Positions 1 to 5,940 of a stretch of 6,964 bases of DNA are shown in pieces. A model generated the notes under the pieces. The model made no database searches. It was not told where the DNA came from and saw only the letters and a program-made list of their open reading frames with translations. The stretch is taken from assembly GCA_026982275.1 (NCBI GenBank), contig JALSHK010000009.1:1-6964 (forward strand). The letters run 5' to 3'. The DNA comes from Paracoccaceae bacterium. Its GTDB lineage: Bacteria; Pseudomonadota; Alphaproteobacteria; Rhodobacterales; Rhodobacteraceae. The position numbers and the translations under genes are program-made. Position 1 is the first letter of the stretch, and the number at the start of each line of letters is the position of its first letter.

Positions 1-166
1 GATAAAACGGCTGGTCGCGCGCGGGGCTGATATCTTCGGGGATGTTTTCGATCCACTCCTCGGAATTGTTGAACTTGGCGTCCACATCAAAAATCACCCC
101 GCGAAAGGGATGCACGCGGTGCTTGACCACCTGCCCTAAAGAAAATTTTGCTAAATGCTGTTTCAT
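1..166 (-). CDS. hspQ: Heat shock protein HspQ (YccV-like), N-terminal part
   Basis: HspQ is a small cytosolic protein, about 100 residues in the family. In enterobacteria it binds hemimethylated DNA and acts as a heat-induced specificity factor for Lon protease. Only the first 55 codons are present; the gene runs off the left edge. The visible protein starts MKQHLAKFSLGQVVKHR and continues with a family-typical core: HPFRGVIFDVD at about residues 19-29, SEEWIENIPEDI at 35-46 and DQPFY at 51-55. The ATG at 166 is preceded by AGGAG at 184-180, a 13-nt spacing that is rather long. The gene is divergent from the AEC transporter gene. Family assignment comes from the conserved VHPFRGVIFDVD and DQPFY segments, recognised by eye. 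Heat-shock control is supported only by a near-consensus promoter upstream, described separately. Confidence 0.9.
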   Translation of the reverse strand, partial: MKQHLAKFSLGQVVKHRVHPFRGVIFDVDAKFNNSEEWIENIPEDISPARDQPFY

Positions 167-198
167 CGCTTGTATCCAACTCCTGGCTCACCGCATAT

Positions 199-226
199 AT
201 ATAGGAAAGCTGGGCCGGATGTCCAG
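199..226 (-). promoter_or_regulatory. Candidate heat-shock (RpoH-type) promoter for hspQ
   Basis: Read on the minus strand, CTGG (226-223) is followed after 17 nt by CCTATAT (205-199). The alphaproteobacterial heat-shock promoter consensus, as I recall it, is CTTG-N17-CYTATNT, so this site would carry one mismatch in the -35 element and a full match in the -10. Transcription would then start near 192, just upstream of the hspQ AGGAG at 184-180. A sigma-70 reading (TGGACA with TATATA) overlaps the same bases. The plus strand also offers TTGTAT (170-175) with the same AT-rich tract as a -10 for the AEC gene. Inference from motif matching only. Confidence 0.35.
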
Positions 227-246
227 AAAGCCGCTGAGGGATTGCT

Positions 247-1128
247 ATGCTGCTGGCGCTGGAAGTTTTGCAAATTATCGCGCCGGTAATTATTCTGGCG
301 GGGGTGGGCTTTGGCTGGGCGTGGCTTGGCTTTGAATACAAGGTGCAATTCGTTACGCGGCTGACGATGAACCTTTCGGTGCCCGCGCTGATTTTCACCG
401 CCCTGATCAAAACCGAGATCGACCCCGAGGCCTTGCGGATAACGGCATTGGCGGCGGCGCTGGCCTATATCGGGGTGGCGCTGGTGCTGGCGGTATTCTT
501 GCGGCTCGCGGGCTATAATATGCGCACGTTTCTGGCGCCGCTGGTATTTGGCAATACCGGAAATCTGGGCCTGCCGCTGGCGTTTTTTGCCTTCGGGCAG
601 GCGGGGTTTGATTTTGCGGTGGTGGTGTTTGCGGTGATGGCATTTTTGTCATTCACCATCGGGGTATGGATCGTTTCCGGCTCGGCTTCGCCTTTGAGCG
701 CCATCAAGCAGCCGATTGTATGGGCGACGGTGCTGGGGAGCCTGTTTTTGGCCAATGGCTGGGGTTTGCCGGAATGGAGCGTCAATACACTGGAATTGCT
801 CGGGCAGATCGCGATTCCCTTGATGCTGATCACGCTTGGCGTGGCGATCACACGGCTGAAACCGGCGTCTTTGGGGCGGGCTTTCTGGCTGTCTTTTCTC
901 AAGCTGGGGGTCTGTGTGGTGGTGCCGGCGGGGGTTGGCTTGTGGCTGGGGCTGCCTAAGGTGGCTTTTGCGGCCTTGGTGGTGCAGGTGGCAACGCCGG
1001 TGGCCGTCACCTCTTATATGCTGGCGGAAAAATACGCGGCGGATGCGGGAGAAGTGGCAGGGCTGGTGGTGGTTTCGACCCTGCTTTCGGTGCTCGCAAT
1101 TCCGCTCATTCTGGCCTTTGTCCTCTAG
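247..1128 (+). CDS. AEC family (auxin efflux carrier-like) transporter
   Basis: This is an inner-membrane secondary transporter of the AEC family, which includes bacterial malate/malonate permease-like proteins and plant PIN-related carriers; the substrate here is unknown. The 293 residues are almost entirely hydrophobic segments, about ten by eye, in two halves. Family landmarks are NLSVPALIF (42-50), GNTGNLGLPLAF (102-113), IPLMLITLGVAI (190-201) and QVATPVAVTSYMLAEKY (247-263), followed by a final helix with STLLSVLAIPLIL (277-289). The length is near the usual 300-320. The start is supported by GAGGG at 236-240, six bases before the ATG. It is divergent from hspQ and followed by the lipoprotein gene on the same strand after 79 bases. 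The family call is firm; a specific substrate such as malate would be a guess. Confidence 0.9.
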   Translation: MLLALEVLQIIAPVIILAGVGFGWAWLGFEYKVQFVTRLTMNLSVPALIFTALIKTEIDPEALRITALAAALAYIGVALVLAVFLRLAGYNMRTFLAPLVFGNTGNLGLPLAFFAFGQAGFDFAVVVFAVMAFLSFTIGVWIVSGSASPLSAIKQPIVWATVLGSLFLANGWGLPEWSVNTLELLGQIAIPLMLITLGVAITRLKPASLGRAFWLSFLKLGVCVVVPAGVGLWLGLPKVAFAALVVQVATPVAVTSYMLAEKYAADAGEVAGLVVVSTLLSVLAIPLILAFVL

Positions 1129-1140
1129 CCCCCTTGATTT

Positions 1141-1160
1141 AGGCCGGAAAATACGGCTTT
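1141..1160 (+). terminator. Possible weak terminator after the AEC transporter gene
   Basis: Thirteen bases after the AEC stop codon, AGGCCG (1141-1146) and CGGCTT (1154-1159) can form a six-pair stem with one G-U pair and a GAAAATA loop. It is followed only by T-A-T, so the U-tract is poor. The stem is short and this is a low-confidence call. The rest of the 79-base gap is AT-rich and probably holds the start of the next transcript, but I see no convincing -35/-10 pair. Confidence 0.25.
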
Positions 1161-1207
1161 ATGTTGCATAACAATAATAAACAGCAGTCATTATCGAGTC
1201 AGGCACA

Positions 1208-1777
1208 ATGCGTAAAACCGCCATCCTTCTGGTGCTTATCCTTGGATCTTGCGTGCGCGAGAGCCAGCCACCTGTGCGGCAGGATGATGCTTGCTCGATC
1301 CTTGACCAGCGTAATGGCTGGCTGCGCGATATGCAAAAAGCCGAGGCGGTATGGGGTGCGCCGGTCTCTGTGCAAATGGCGATTATCTGGAAGGAAAGCA
1401 ATTTCCGCTCTCGCGCAAAAACCCGCCGCACCTATTTTCTCGGCTCCATTCCCACGGGGCGTATCTCAACGGCTTACGGCTTTTCCCAAGCGCTGGATGG
1501 CACATGGGAAGATTATCAGGAAGATACCGGCGCACGGCGGGCCCGGCGCACGGATTATGGCGATGCGACCGATTTTATCGGCTGGTATATGGCCAAATCC
1601 AAGCGGGTAAACGGCATTGCAATGGATGATGCCTATAACCAGTATCTGGCCTATCATCAGGGGCAGGCGGGCTATGCCAACGGGGCGTATCGCAGTAAAG
1701 CATGGCTGCTGAATGTGGCGCGGCAGGTGCAAAACCGCGCCAATCTTTATGAAAGACAGCTTGAAAGCTGCACTTAG
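1208..1777 (+). CDS. Transglycosylase SLT-domain lipoprotein
   Basis: The protein is probably an outer-membrane-anchored muramidase or lytic transglycosylase acting on peptidoglycan in the periplasm. It is 189 residues. It begins with a short basic-hydrophobic signal (MRKTAILLVLILGSC) ending in a lipobox L-G-S-C, with Cys15 as the likely lipidated residue. The lysozyme-like domain shows AIIWKESNF at 58-66, where Glu63 fits the catalytic glutamate of SLT enzymes. It also has TAYGFSQAL (88-96), corresponding to the A-x-G-x-x-Q helix, and AYNQYLAYHQGQAGY (142-156), corresponding to the N-x-Y-L-A-Y-H-x-G motif. The start has a weak AGG four bases upstream. It converges with znuB. The motifs support activity, but a non-catalytic or specialised role cannot be excluded. 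I do not assign a gene name because it does not match MltA-F closely enough by eye. Confidence 0.82.
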   Translation: MRKTAILLVLILGSCVRESQPPVRQDDACSILDQRNGWLRDMQKAEAVWGAPVSVQMAIIWKESNFRSRAKTRRTYFLGSIPTGRISTAYGFSQALDGTWEDYQEDTGARRARRTDYGDATDFIGWYMAKSKRVNGIAMDDAYNQYLAYHQGQAGYANGAYRSKAWLLNVARQVQNRANLYERQLESCT

Positions 1778-1883
1778 CGGGCGCGATTGCCAAAGGGGCT
1801 GCCCTCGGTAAATGTTGTTTTGCTGCGCAAAAAACATTTACCATTGGGCCATGGCCTCGGCTTCGCCTCGGCGGTGGGGGCCG
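1778..1883. other. Convergent intergenic region between the lipoprotein gene and znuB
   Basis: Neither strand has a credible gene in these 106 bases. They contain the inverted repeat at 1807-1842 (separate entry), the palindrome GGCCATGGCC at 1847-1856, and the octamer GCCTCGGC twice in the same orientation (1854-1861 and 1865-1872). Two convergent genes end here, so termination for both strands would be expected in this gap. No stem with a clear trailing T-run is visible for either strand. Confidence 0.6.
1807..1842. repeat. Imperfect inverted repeat between convergent genes, possible bidirectional terminator
   Basis: The left arm GGTAAATGTTGTTTTGC (1807-1823) pairs with the right arm GCAAAAAACATTTACC (1827-1842) around a TGC loop. 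This gives 16 pairs with a single bulged G at 1817. The stem is unusually AT-rich for this region and carries T/A runs inside the arms, not after them, so it is not a textbook rho-independent terminator. Its position between two convergent stop codons still makes transcription termination or mRNA 3'-end protection the likeliest job. Confidence 0.55.
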
Positions 1884-2669
1884 TCAGGTTTTTGGCTTCA
1901 GCGAAGTTAGCGCGAATATGCCTGCGGCAACCACGATGATCGAAGGGCCGGCCGGTGTGTCGGCTTCCCAGCTCATCCATAGCCCGCCCAGCACGGAAAA
2001 ACTGCCGATCAAGGCTGTGAAAAACACCATGCGTTCGGGCGAACGCGATAGCGGCGCGGCGGCGGCGGCGGGCAGGATCAGCAAAGCCGTGATCAGCAGT
2101 ATGCCCACCAGCTTCATGCTGAGCGCCACAAAAAGGGCGAGTGACATTGTGAAGATCAGCTTGTCGCGCCGCAAGGATCCGCCTTCTGCGGCCATCAGCT
2201 CGGGGGAGAGGGTTGCGTTCAGCAGGCCGCGCCACGAAAGCACCACGGTGAGCAGGATCGCTGCGCCGCCCAGCGCAATGCCCCAGATCCCGGGGGTGGA
2301 AACTGTCAGAATGTCGCCCAGCAATGTTTCAATAAGGTTTAACCGGACATTGGGCAGCAGGGCCGCGGCCACCAGCCCGATCGCAAGGGCGGAATGGGCA
2401 AAAACCCCGAGTATGGTGTCGCTGGAAAAGCTGCCCTCGCGGGTAAAAAACGTGACCGCCAGCGCCATGCTGGCCGCGACCACCATCACACCGACCAAAG
2501 GCGGCATGGATAGGCTAAGCGCCAGCGCCACGCCCAAAAGCGCGGCATGGCCGGTGGCATCGCCAAAATAGGCCATCCGCCGCCACACAACAAGGCAGCC
2601 CAAAGGCGCGGCCACCCATGCGATAATCACACCCGCCAGCGCGGCTTTTAGCAAAAACAGATCAATCAT
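1884..2669 (-). CDS. znuB: Zinc ABC transporter permease ZnuB
   Basis: This is the membrane subunit of a high-affinity zinc importer of the ABC-3 family, working with ZnuC as ATPase and a periplasmic zinc-binding ZnuA. The 261-residue protein has about eight hydrophobic segments. Family-typical sequence includes WRRMAYFGDATGHAALLGVAL (29-49, the cytoplasmic loop expected to contact the ATPase), TILGVFAHSALAIGL (85-99), LLGDILTVS (116-124) and DTPAGPSIIVVAA (237-249). The start chosen is the ATG at 2669, giving MIDLFLLKAALAG. The frame stays open 35 codons further upstream, but that stretch is charged, unlike ZnuB, and lies inside znuC. The start overlaps the znuC stop by 8 nt and has no good Shine-Dalgarno, so translation is probably coupled to znuC. 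Related ABC-3 permeases carry manganese or iron; zinc is preferred from overall similarity and the ZnuC partner. Confidence 0.9.
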   Translation of the reverse strand: MIDLFLLKAALAGVIIAWVAAPLGCLVVWRRMAYFGDATGHAALLGVALALSLSMPPLVGVMVVAASMALAVTFFTREGSFSSDTILGVFAHSALAIGLVAAALLPNVRLNLIETLLGDILTVSTPGIWGIALGGAAILLTVVLSWRGLLNATLSPELMAAEGGSLRRDKLIFTMSLALFVALSMKLVGILLITALLILPAAAAAPLSRSPERMVFFTALIGSFSVLGGLWMSWEADTPAGPSIIVVAAGIFALTSLKPKT

Positions 2670-3378
2670 GGTCACAATGTTCGCCGTGTTGGTGCCGATA
2701 GGGGGCCAAGCCGGCGCGCGCGCCAAACAGGGTGAGGTATTCCGGATCTTGCGCCACCTTTTGCGGCGTGCCAAAACAGCAGATATGCCGGTTAAGGCAG
2801 ATCACGCGGTCTGATTGTGCCATTACCATATGCAGATCATGGCTGACCATAAATACTGCCACACCGGTTTCGGCCCTGATTTCGGCGAGCAGGGCATAAA
2901 ACCGTGCTTCGCCGAGCTGGTCCAGCCCTTGGGTCGGCTCGTCCAGTATGAGCAAATCGGGGGCGCGCATCAAGGCGCGCGCCAGCAAAACGCGCTGGGT
3001 TTCGCCGCCCGAAAGTGCGGACATCTGGGTGTCTTGCAAGGCGGCGGCATCGCATCTGGCCAGCATTTGCCTGCGCCGCTTGCGGCTTCGCTCGCCCGAA
3101 AGCGCAATGAAACGATCCACCGGCATCGGGATCAGCTGCTCCAGCGGCAGCTTTTGCGGCGTGTATCCAAGGCGCAGCCCCTTGCGGCGGATCAGGCTGC
3201 CGCTATAGGGCATCATGCCGATGATCGCGCGGATCAGGGTAGTTTTGCCCGCACCATTGGGGCCGATCAGGGTCAGCGCCTCGCCGGGATGGATCTCGAA
3301 ATCCACCGCTTCGAGCAATATGCGTTTGCCTCGCTTTACCGTCAGGTCTTTGGCGTGAATAAGAGGGGCTTGGGGCAT
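2662..3378 (-). CDS. znuC: Zinc ABC transporter ATP-binding protein ZnuC
   Basis: This is the cytoplasmic ATPase driving zinc import through ZnuB. The 238 residues contain the full ABC set: Walker A GPNGAGKTT (39-47), Q-loop glutamine 75 in GYTPQKL, signature LSGGETQRVLLARAL (122-136), Walker B LLILDEP with Asp146-Glu147, D-loop GLD (151-153), and switch His180 in MVSHD. The C-terminus is His/Cys-rich (YRHQHGEHCDHD), as is usual for ZnuC and consistent with zinc binding or sensing. The ATG at 3378 (MPQAPLIHAKDL) is preferred over an in-frame TTG at 3414. The extra 12 residues from the TTG fit no family feature, and that stretch is occupied by a palindrome. No strong Shine-Dalgarno precedes the ATG. 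znuB follows with an 8-nt overlap. znuA and zur, often adjacent in related bacteria, are not next to it. Confidence 0.92.
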   Translation of the reverse strand: MPQAPLIHAKDLTVKRGKRILLEAVDFEIHPGEALTLIGPNGAGKTTLIRAIIGMMPYSGSLIRRKGLRLGYTPQKLPLEQLIPMPVDRFIALSGERSRKRRRQMLARCDAAALQDTQMSALSGGETQRVLLARALMRAPDLLILDEPTQGLDQLGEARFYALLAEIRAETGVAVFMVSHDLHMVMAQSDRVICLNRHICCFGTPQKVAQDPEYLTLFGARAGLAPYRHQHGEHCDHD

Positions 3379-3386
3379 AGGCACAC

Positions 3387-3406
3387 TTTCAAGGGATACC
3401 TTGAAA
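3387..3406. repeat. Perfect 8-bp-arm palindrome in the znuC leader
   Basis: On the plus strand TTTCAAGG (3387-3394) and CCTTGAAA (3399-3406) flank a GATA spacer. The inner edge lies 8 bases before the znuC ATG. The repeat could be a dimeric repressor operator or an mRNA hairpin that controls ribosome access. It does not resemble the Zur box I know from alphaproteobacteria, which is AT-rich around a TGTTATAACA-like core. The sequence is seen directly; the function is inference. Confidence 0.5.
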
Positions 3407-3431
3407 TACCGCAAGCCCCGCGCCGCCGCAA
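3403..3431 (-). promoter_or_regulatory. Possible znuCB promoter
   Basis: On the minus strand TTGCGG (3431-3426) is separated by exactly 17 bases from TATTTC (3408-3403), a mediocre sigma-70-like pair. It lies downstream of the terminator at 3446-3490, as needed for independent znuCB transcription. Its -10 overlaps the upstream arm of the palindrome at 3387-3406, which would suit repression. Both hexamers are only partial matches and the region is GC-rich, so this is tentative. Confidence 0.25.
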
Positions 3432-3445
3432 GCGCCCCTTTCCTG

Positions 3446-3490
3446 AAAGGAAAGATCGCCAGCAGAGGGTTCGAAGCCCTCTGCTGGCGA
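3446..3490 (-). terminator. Strong intrinsic terminator of the five-gene operon
   Basis: Two bases after the stop codon of the peroxidase-related gene, the minus strand has a perfect 14-bp stem (3490-3477 with 3469-3456; core CGCCAGCAGAGGG) closed by a 7-nt loop, CTTCGAA. It is followed by the pyrimidine/T-rich run TCTTTCCTTT (3455-3446). This fits a rho-independent terminator for the minus strand; no T-run follows on the plus strand. A second small stem (CTTTCC 3438-3443 with GGAAAG 3449-3454) overlaps the T-rich tail. Confidence 0.82.
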
Positions 3491-3492
3491 CG

Positions 3493-4056
3493 CTATCGAG
3501 CCTGCGCGTGATATTCCGGATTGGGCCGCATATCTACCGCCGAAGCCATTTTATTGGTCATATTGAAAAAACCCGCCACGGCAGCAATATCCCAGATATC
3601 CGCCTCCGAGAAACCGGTATTGCGCAAGTCTTGCCGGTCGGATTCTTCCATTTCACGGCTATTCACTGTCATCTTTACCGCAAAATCCAGCATGGCGCGC
3701 TCGCGCGGCGATAGCTTTGCCACACGATAATTCATCACCAGCGCCTCGCCCAACTCGGGCTTGCCGGAAAGCTCCCGCACCGCTGCGCCATGTGCCACGA
3801 GGCAATAAAAACAACGATTTTCGGCAGATACCACCACGGCGATCATTTCGCGCTCCAGCTTGCTCAGCCCGCTTTCCCCCAGCATCAGGTCGTTATACAT
3901 CGCCGAAAATGCATTCAGCTTTTCGATATTATGGCTATAGGCCCGCAATACATTGGGCACCATCCCCAGCTTTTCTTCGCAAATGGAGAAAAACTTCGCT
4001 GTGCCTTCGGGCAGCGGCGAAGCGGGAGGCAGATCTAGCGCAGTCGGGTTTTCCAT
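3493..4056 (-). CDS. Peroxidase-related enzyme, carboxymuconolactone decarboxylase/AhpD fold
   Basis: This 187-residue cytosolic protein belongs to the AhpD-like/CMD superfamily, in the 'uncharacterised peroxidase-related' branch. Members use a redox-active CxxC to handle peroxides or disulfides, though most have no known substrate. The AhpD signature is intact: Glu70, then 11 residues, Cys82-F-Y-Cys85, then three residues and His89 (ENRCFYCLVAHG). The N-terminal EEKLGMVPNVLRAYS (27-41) and the SPRERAMLDFAVKMT segment (116-130) are also typical. The start chosen is the ATG at 4056, with AAGGA at 4069-4065, 8 nt upstream. The frame is open further upstream, but those residues lie inside the acetyltransferase gene and look non-native. 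It follows the GNAT gene by 4 nt and is the last gene of the operon. Its place suggests detoxification of a reactive by-product, for example hydrogen peroxide from the flavoenzyme; that is inference. Confidence 0.87.
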   Translation of the reverse strand: MENPTALDLPPASPLPEGTAKFFSICEEKLGMVPNVLRAYSHNIEKLNAFSAMYNDLMLGESGLSKLEREMIAVVVSAENRCFYCLVAHGAAVRELSGKPELGEALVMNYRVAKLSPRERAMLDFAVKMTVNSREMEESDRQDLRNTGFSEADIWDIAAVAGFFNMTNKMASAVDMRPNPEYHAQAR

Positions 4057-4060
4057 CGGA

Positions 4061-4789
4061 TCAGTCCTTTTTTCGGTAATGATAATGGCCGGCTTCCTGC
4101 ATCCCCAGATGCCGGTATAGGCCGCAGGCCGCCTCATTGGCGGTAATGGCGATCAGGCTAAAGGTTTTTGCGCCGTTTTGCGCCGCCCACGTGGCGGCGG
4201 CGGCGGTCATGGCCAGCCCCAGCCCTTGGCGGCGATACGGGGGCAAAACCTCCAGCGCGTGCAGCATGGCGATATCCCCGTGCATCGCCACATAAGCCGC
4301 GCCCACGGGGGTGTCTTTCAGCCGGCCCAGCAGGGTGGTTTTTGGCCCTTTTGCCCGCGCCATCACCCCTAGCCGCCCCTCGCCAATGCCGCCCGCCGCC
4401 CAGATCTCTTTCATCACTTCCAGCGGCGCATCCACCCATGAGGCCGCCAGCCCCTTTTTATCAAGCGCGGCCAGCCTTTCCACAGGGCAGGCAAACATCG
4501 TCACCGGATCTTTTATATAATAGCCCCGCGCCTCAAGCGCGGCATCCAGCGCGCGATCCTGGCCCGAAATCATAAACAGCCGCGCCTGCTCCAGCGCCCG
4601 CATCGCGCGTTCGGCCTCGCCTATCTCTGCGGCGCTGGCCGCCTTGTTGGCCGAAGCCGCCGACACCCGCTGCCCGCCGCCATGGCCCAGCCGCAGGGTA
4701 AACGGCCCGCATTCAAAATAGCGCGCGGCGGGCCATGTGCCATCCACCACCTGCAATATTTCCGCCTCTGTTGGCGCTTGCCAGCTCAT
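4061..4789 (-). CDS. GNAT family N-acetyltransferase
   Basis: A 242-residue cytosolic acyltransferase that would use acetyl-CoA; its acceptor is unknown. The C-terminal half carries the GNAT fold: HALEVLPPYRRQGLGLAMTAAAATWA (about 177-202) is motif A with the R-R-Q-G-L-G pyrophosphate loop at 186-191. It is followed by SLIAITANEAACGLYRHLGM (211-230), the usual N...A..LY..LGF motif with Asn218 and Tyr225. The N-terminal half is divergent and may be a degenerate GNAT domain or substrate cap. Two ATGs are possible. The one at 4789 is preferred because it overlaps the preceding stop as ATGA and has GGAAAG (4804-4799) at 9 nt spacing. The ATG at 4798 would abut that Shine-Dalgarno directly. It lies in an operon between the flavoenzyme and the peroxidase-related gene. 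Confidence 0.85.
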   Translation of the reverse strand: MSWQAPTEAEILQVVDGTWPAARYFECGPFTLRLGHGGGQRVSAASANKAASAAEIGEAERAMRALEQARLFMISGQDRALDAALEARGYYIKDPVTMFACPVERLAALDKKGLAASWVDAPLEVMKEIWAAGGIGEGRLGVMARAKGPKTTLLGRLKDTPVGAAYVAMHGDIAMLHALEVLPPYRRQGLGLAMTAAAATWAAQNGAKTFSLIAITANEAACGLYRHLGMQEAGHYHYRKKD

Positions 4790-5940
4790 ATCACACATCT
4801 TTCCAAAAGGGGTTCTCCCCGTAAAATACGTTCATAGCCCAGCTTGGAAAGATCAAGGGTTTTATAGCCCCCCAGCGCCAGCAGCTCGGCCATGCCGCGC
4901 CCGATCGCGGGAGCCTGCTGCACCCCGTGGCCCGAAAACCCGTTGGCAAAATAGAAATTGCTGATCCCGGGATGCGCGCCCGTCACCGCGTTCTGGTCCA
5001 GCACATTATAGGCATAATGCCCCGCCCACATCGCCTGCATTTTAATCGCTTCAAAAGCCGGAGAGCGCGCAGCAAGCGCGGGCCAGATGATGTCCTCGAA
5101 TTCGCGGTAGCGCGGCTCGAAATCATCGGGAGCCACGCGGGGATCATCCACTGGCGCGCAGGCACATAAAAAATGCCGCCCCTCGGGGCGCAGCCACACC
5201 CCGCCCGGGTCAATCATAAGCGGCAGATCGCCCGCTGGCGGATGGGCGCAATCAAAGGTGAAATTCGTGCGCTTGCGCGGCTCGACCGGAAGCTCGATCC
5301 CCGCCATCAACGCAATATCCGCCGCCCTCGGCCCCGCCGCGTTGATAAAAGCCCCGCAGGCGATTTCCTCGCCCGATGCCAGCTGCACCGCCTGCACCTT
5401 GCCCTGTTGCAGGCGCAAGCCCGCCACCTCGCCCCTGATACGCCGCGCGCCACTATCGCCCTGATAGCCCTGCATAAGCCCGACCGCGTCAAACCAGCCC
5501 TCGCCGGAAAGGCCGAGGCTGCCAAGGGTCAGATCGTCCACATTCAAATGGTCAAATCGCGCCTTGATTTCCCCGGGCGACAGCAGCGCGGTATCGGCCC
5601 CCTCGCGCCGCTGCACCGCGTGGTTTTGCCGCAGAATATCCGCGCCGGAATCGGTGTTGGCCAGATAAAGATAGCCCTGTTCGCGCAGGTTCAGATCCAC
5701 CCCCCAGCGCCGCTTGGCCCCTTTGATGAATTCCACCCCGAACCGGCTGATCGCCACATTCAGCGGATCGGAAAATTGCTGGCGAATACCGCTGGCCGAT
5801 AGCGCGGTGGAGCTGTGCCTGAAGCCCGGATCACGCTCGATCACCGTGACGCTCAGCCCGGGCGCGATCTGCGAGAGATTCCACGCGATGGCGCTGCCAA
5901 TGACCGCCCCGCCGCAGATAATTACATCACTCTGCTTCAT
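4786..5940 (-). CDS. FAD-dependent oxidoreductase, DAO family, FOXRED1-like
   Basis: The 384-residue protein is a D-amino-acid-oxidase-fold flavoenzyme (relatives: sarcosine and dimethylglycine oxidases, DadA, FOXRED1). It would oxidise an amine or amino acid and pass electrons to oxygen or a quinone. The N-terminus DVIICGGAVIGSAIAWNLS (5-23) is the FAD dinucleotide loop, with Ala in place of the middle glycine, and VIERD (33-37) gives the ribose-binding Glu35. SASGIRQQFSDPLNVAIS (48-65) and the C-terminal block WAGHYAYNVLDQNAVTG (305-321) ... FYFANGFSGHGVQQAPAIGR (329-348) closely resemble mitochondrial FOXRED1 as I remember it. I see no Cys where monomeric sarcosine oxidase attaches its FAD, so flavin is probably non-covalent. 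The ATG at 5940 is chosen because the glycine-rich loop begins at once after it. It overlaps the upstream dehydrogenase gene by 14 nt without a clear Shine-Dalgarno, implying coupled translation. Confidence 0.88.
   Translation of the reverse strand: MKQSDVIICGGAVIGSAIAWNLSQIAPGLSVTVIERDPGFRHSSTALSASGIRQQFSDPLNVAISRFGVEFIKGAKRRWGVDLNLREQGYLYLANTDSGADILRQNHAVQRREGADTALLSPGEIKARFDHLNVDDLTLGSLGLSGEGWFDAVGLMQGYQGDSGARRIRGEVAGLRLQQGKVQAVQLASGEEIACGAFINAAGPRAADIALMAGIELPVEPRKRTNFTFDCAHPPAGDLPLMIDPGGVWLRPEGRHFLCACAPVDDPRVAPDDFEPRYREFEDIIWPALAARSPAFEAIKMQAMWAGHYAYNVLDQNAVTGAHPGISNFYFANGFSGHGVQQAPAIGRGMAELLALGGYKTLDLSKLGYERILRGEPLLERCVI

Noticed and set aside
513..1010. 165-codon minus-strand open frame opposite the AEC transporter gene
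   Set aside because: Its low-complexity Thr/Pro/Ala/Lys composition is typical of antisense to a GC-rich membrane-protein gene. No ribosome-binding context was seen.
1854..1872. Tandem GCCTCGGC octamers
   Set aside because: Only two copies in GC-rich intergenic DNA, too little to call a repeat element or iteron.
2052..2074. GCG/GGC triplet run resembling a microsatellite
   Set aside because: It encodes the alanine stretch near residues 201-205 of ZnuB in a region where such alanines are common. It is short and needs no repeat-expansion explanation.
1918..2571. 217-codon open frame on the plus strand
   Set aside because: It is antisense to znuB, Ser/Ala/Arg-rich and without motifs; a GC-bias shadow of the real gene.
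3376..3410. Zur box upstream of znuC
   Set aside because: A palindrome is present, but its TTTCAAGG/CCTTGAAA arms do not resemble the AT-rich Zur consensus I know, so it was not labelled as one.
3379..3414. N-terminal extension of ZnuC from a TTG at 3414
   Set aside because: The added 12 residues fit nothing in the family, and the DNA there is a palindrome that is better explained as a regulatory element.
2815..3714. 299-codon open frame on the plus strand
   Set aside because: It runs antisense across znuC, the intergenic terminator and the peroxidase-related gene. Its translation has no recognisable domain and is low in hydrophobic periodicity. Both antisense genes have intact family motifs.
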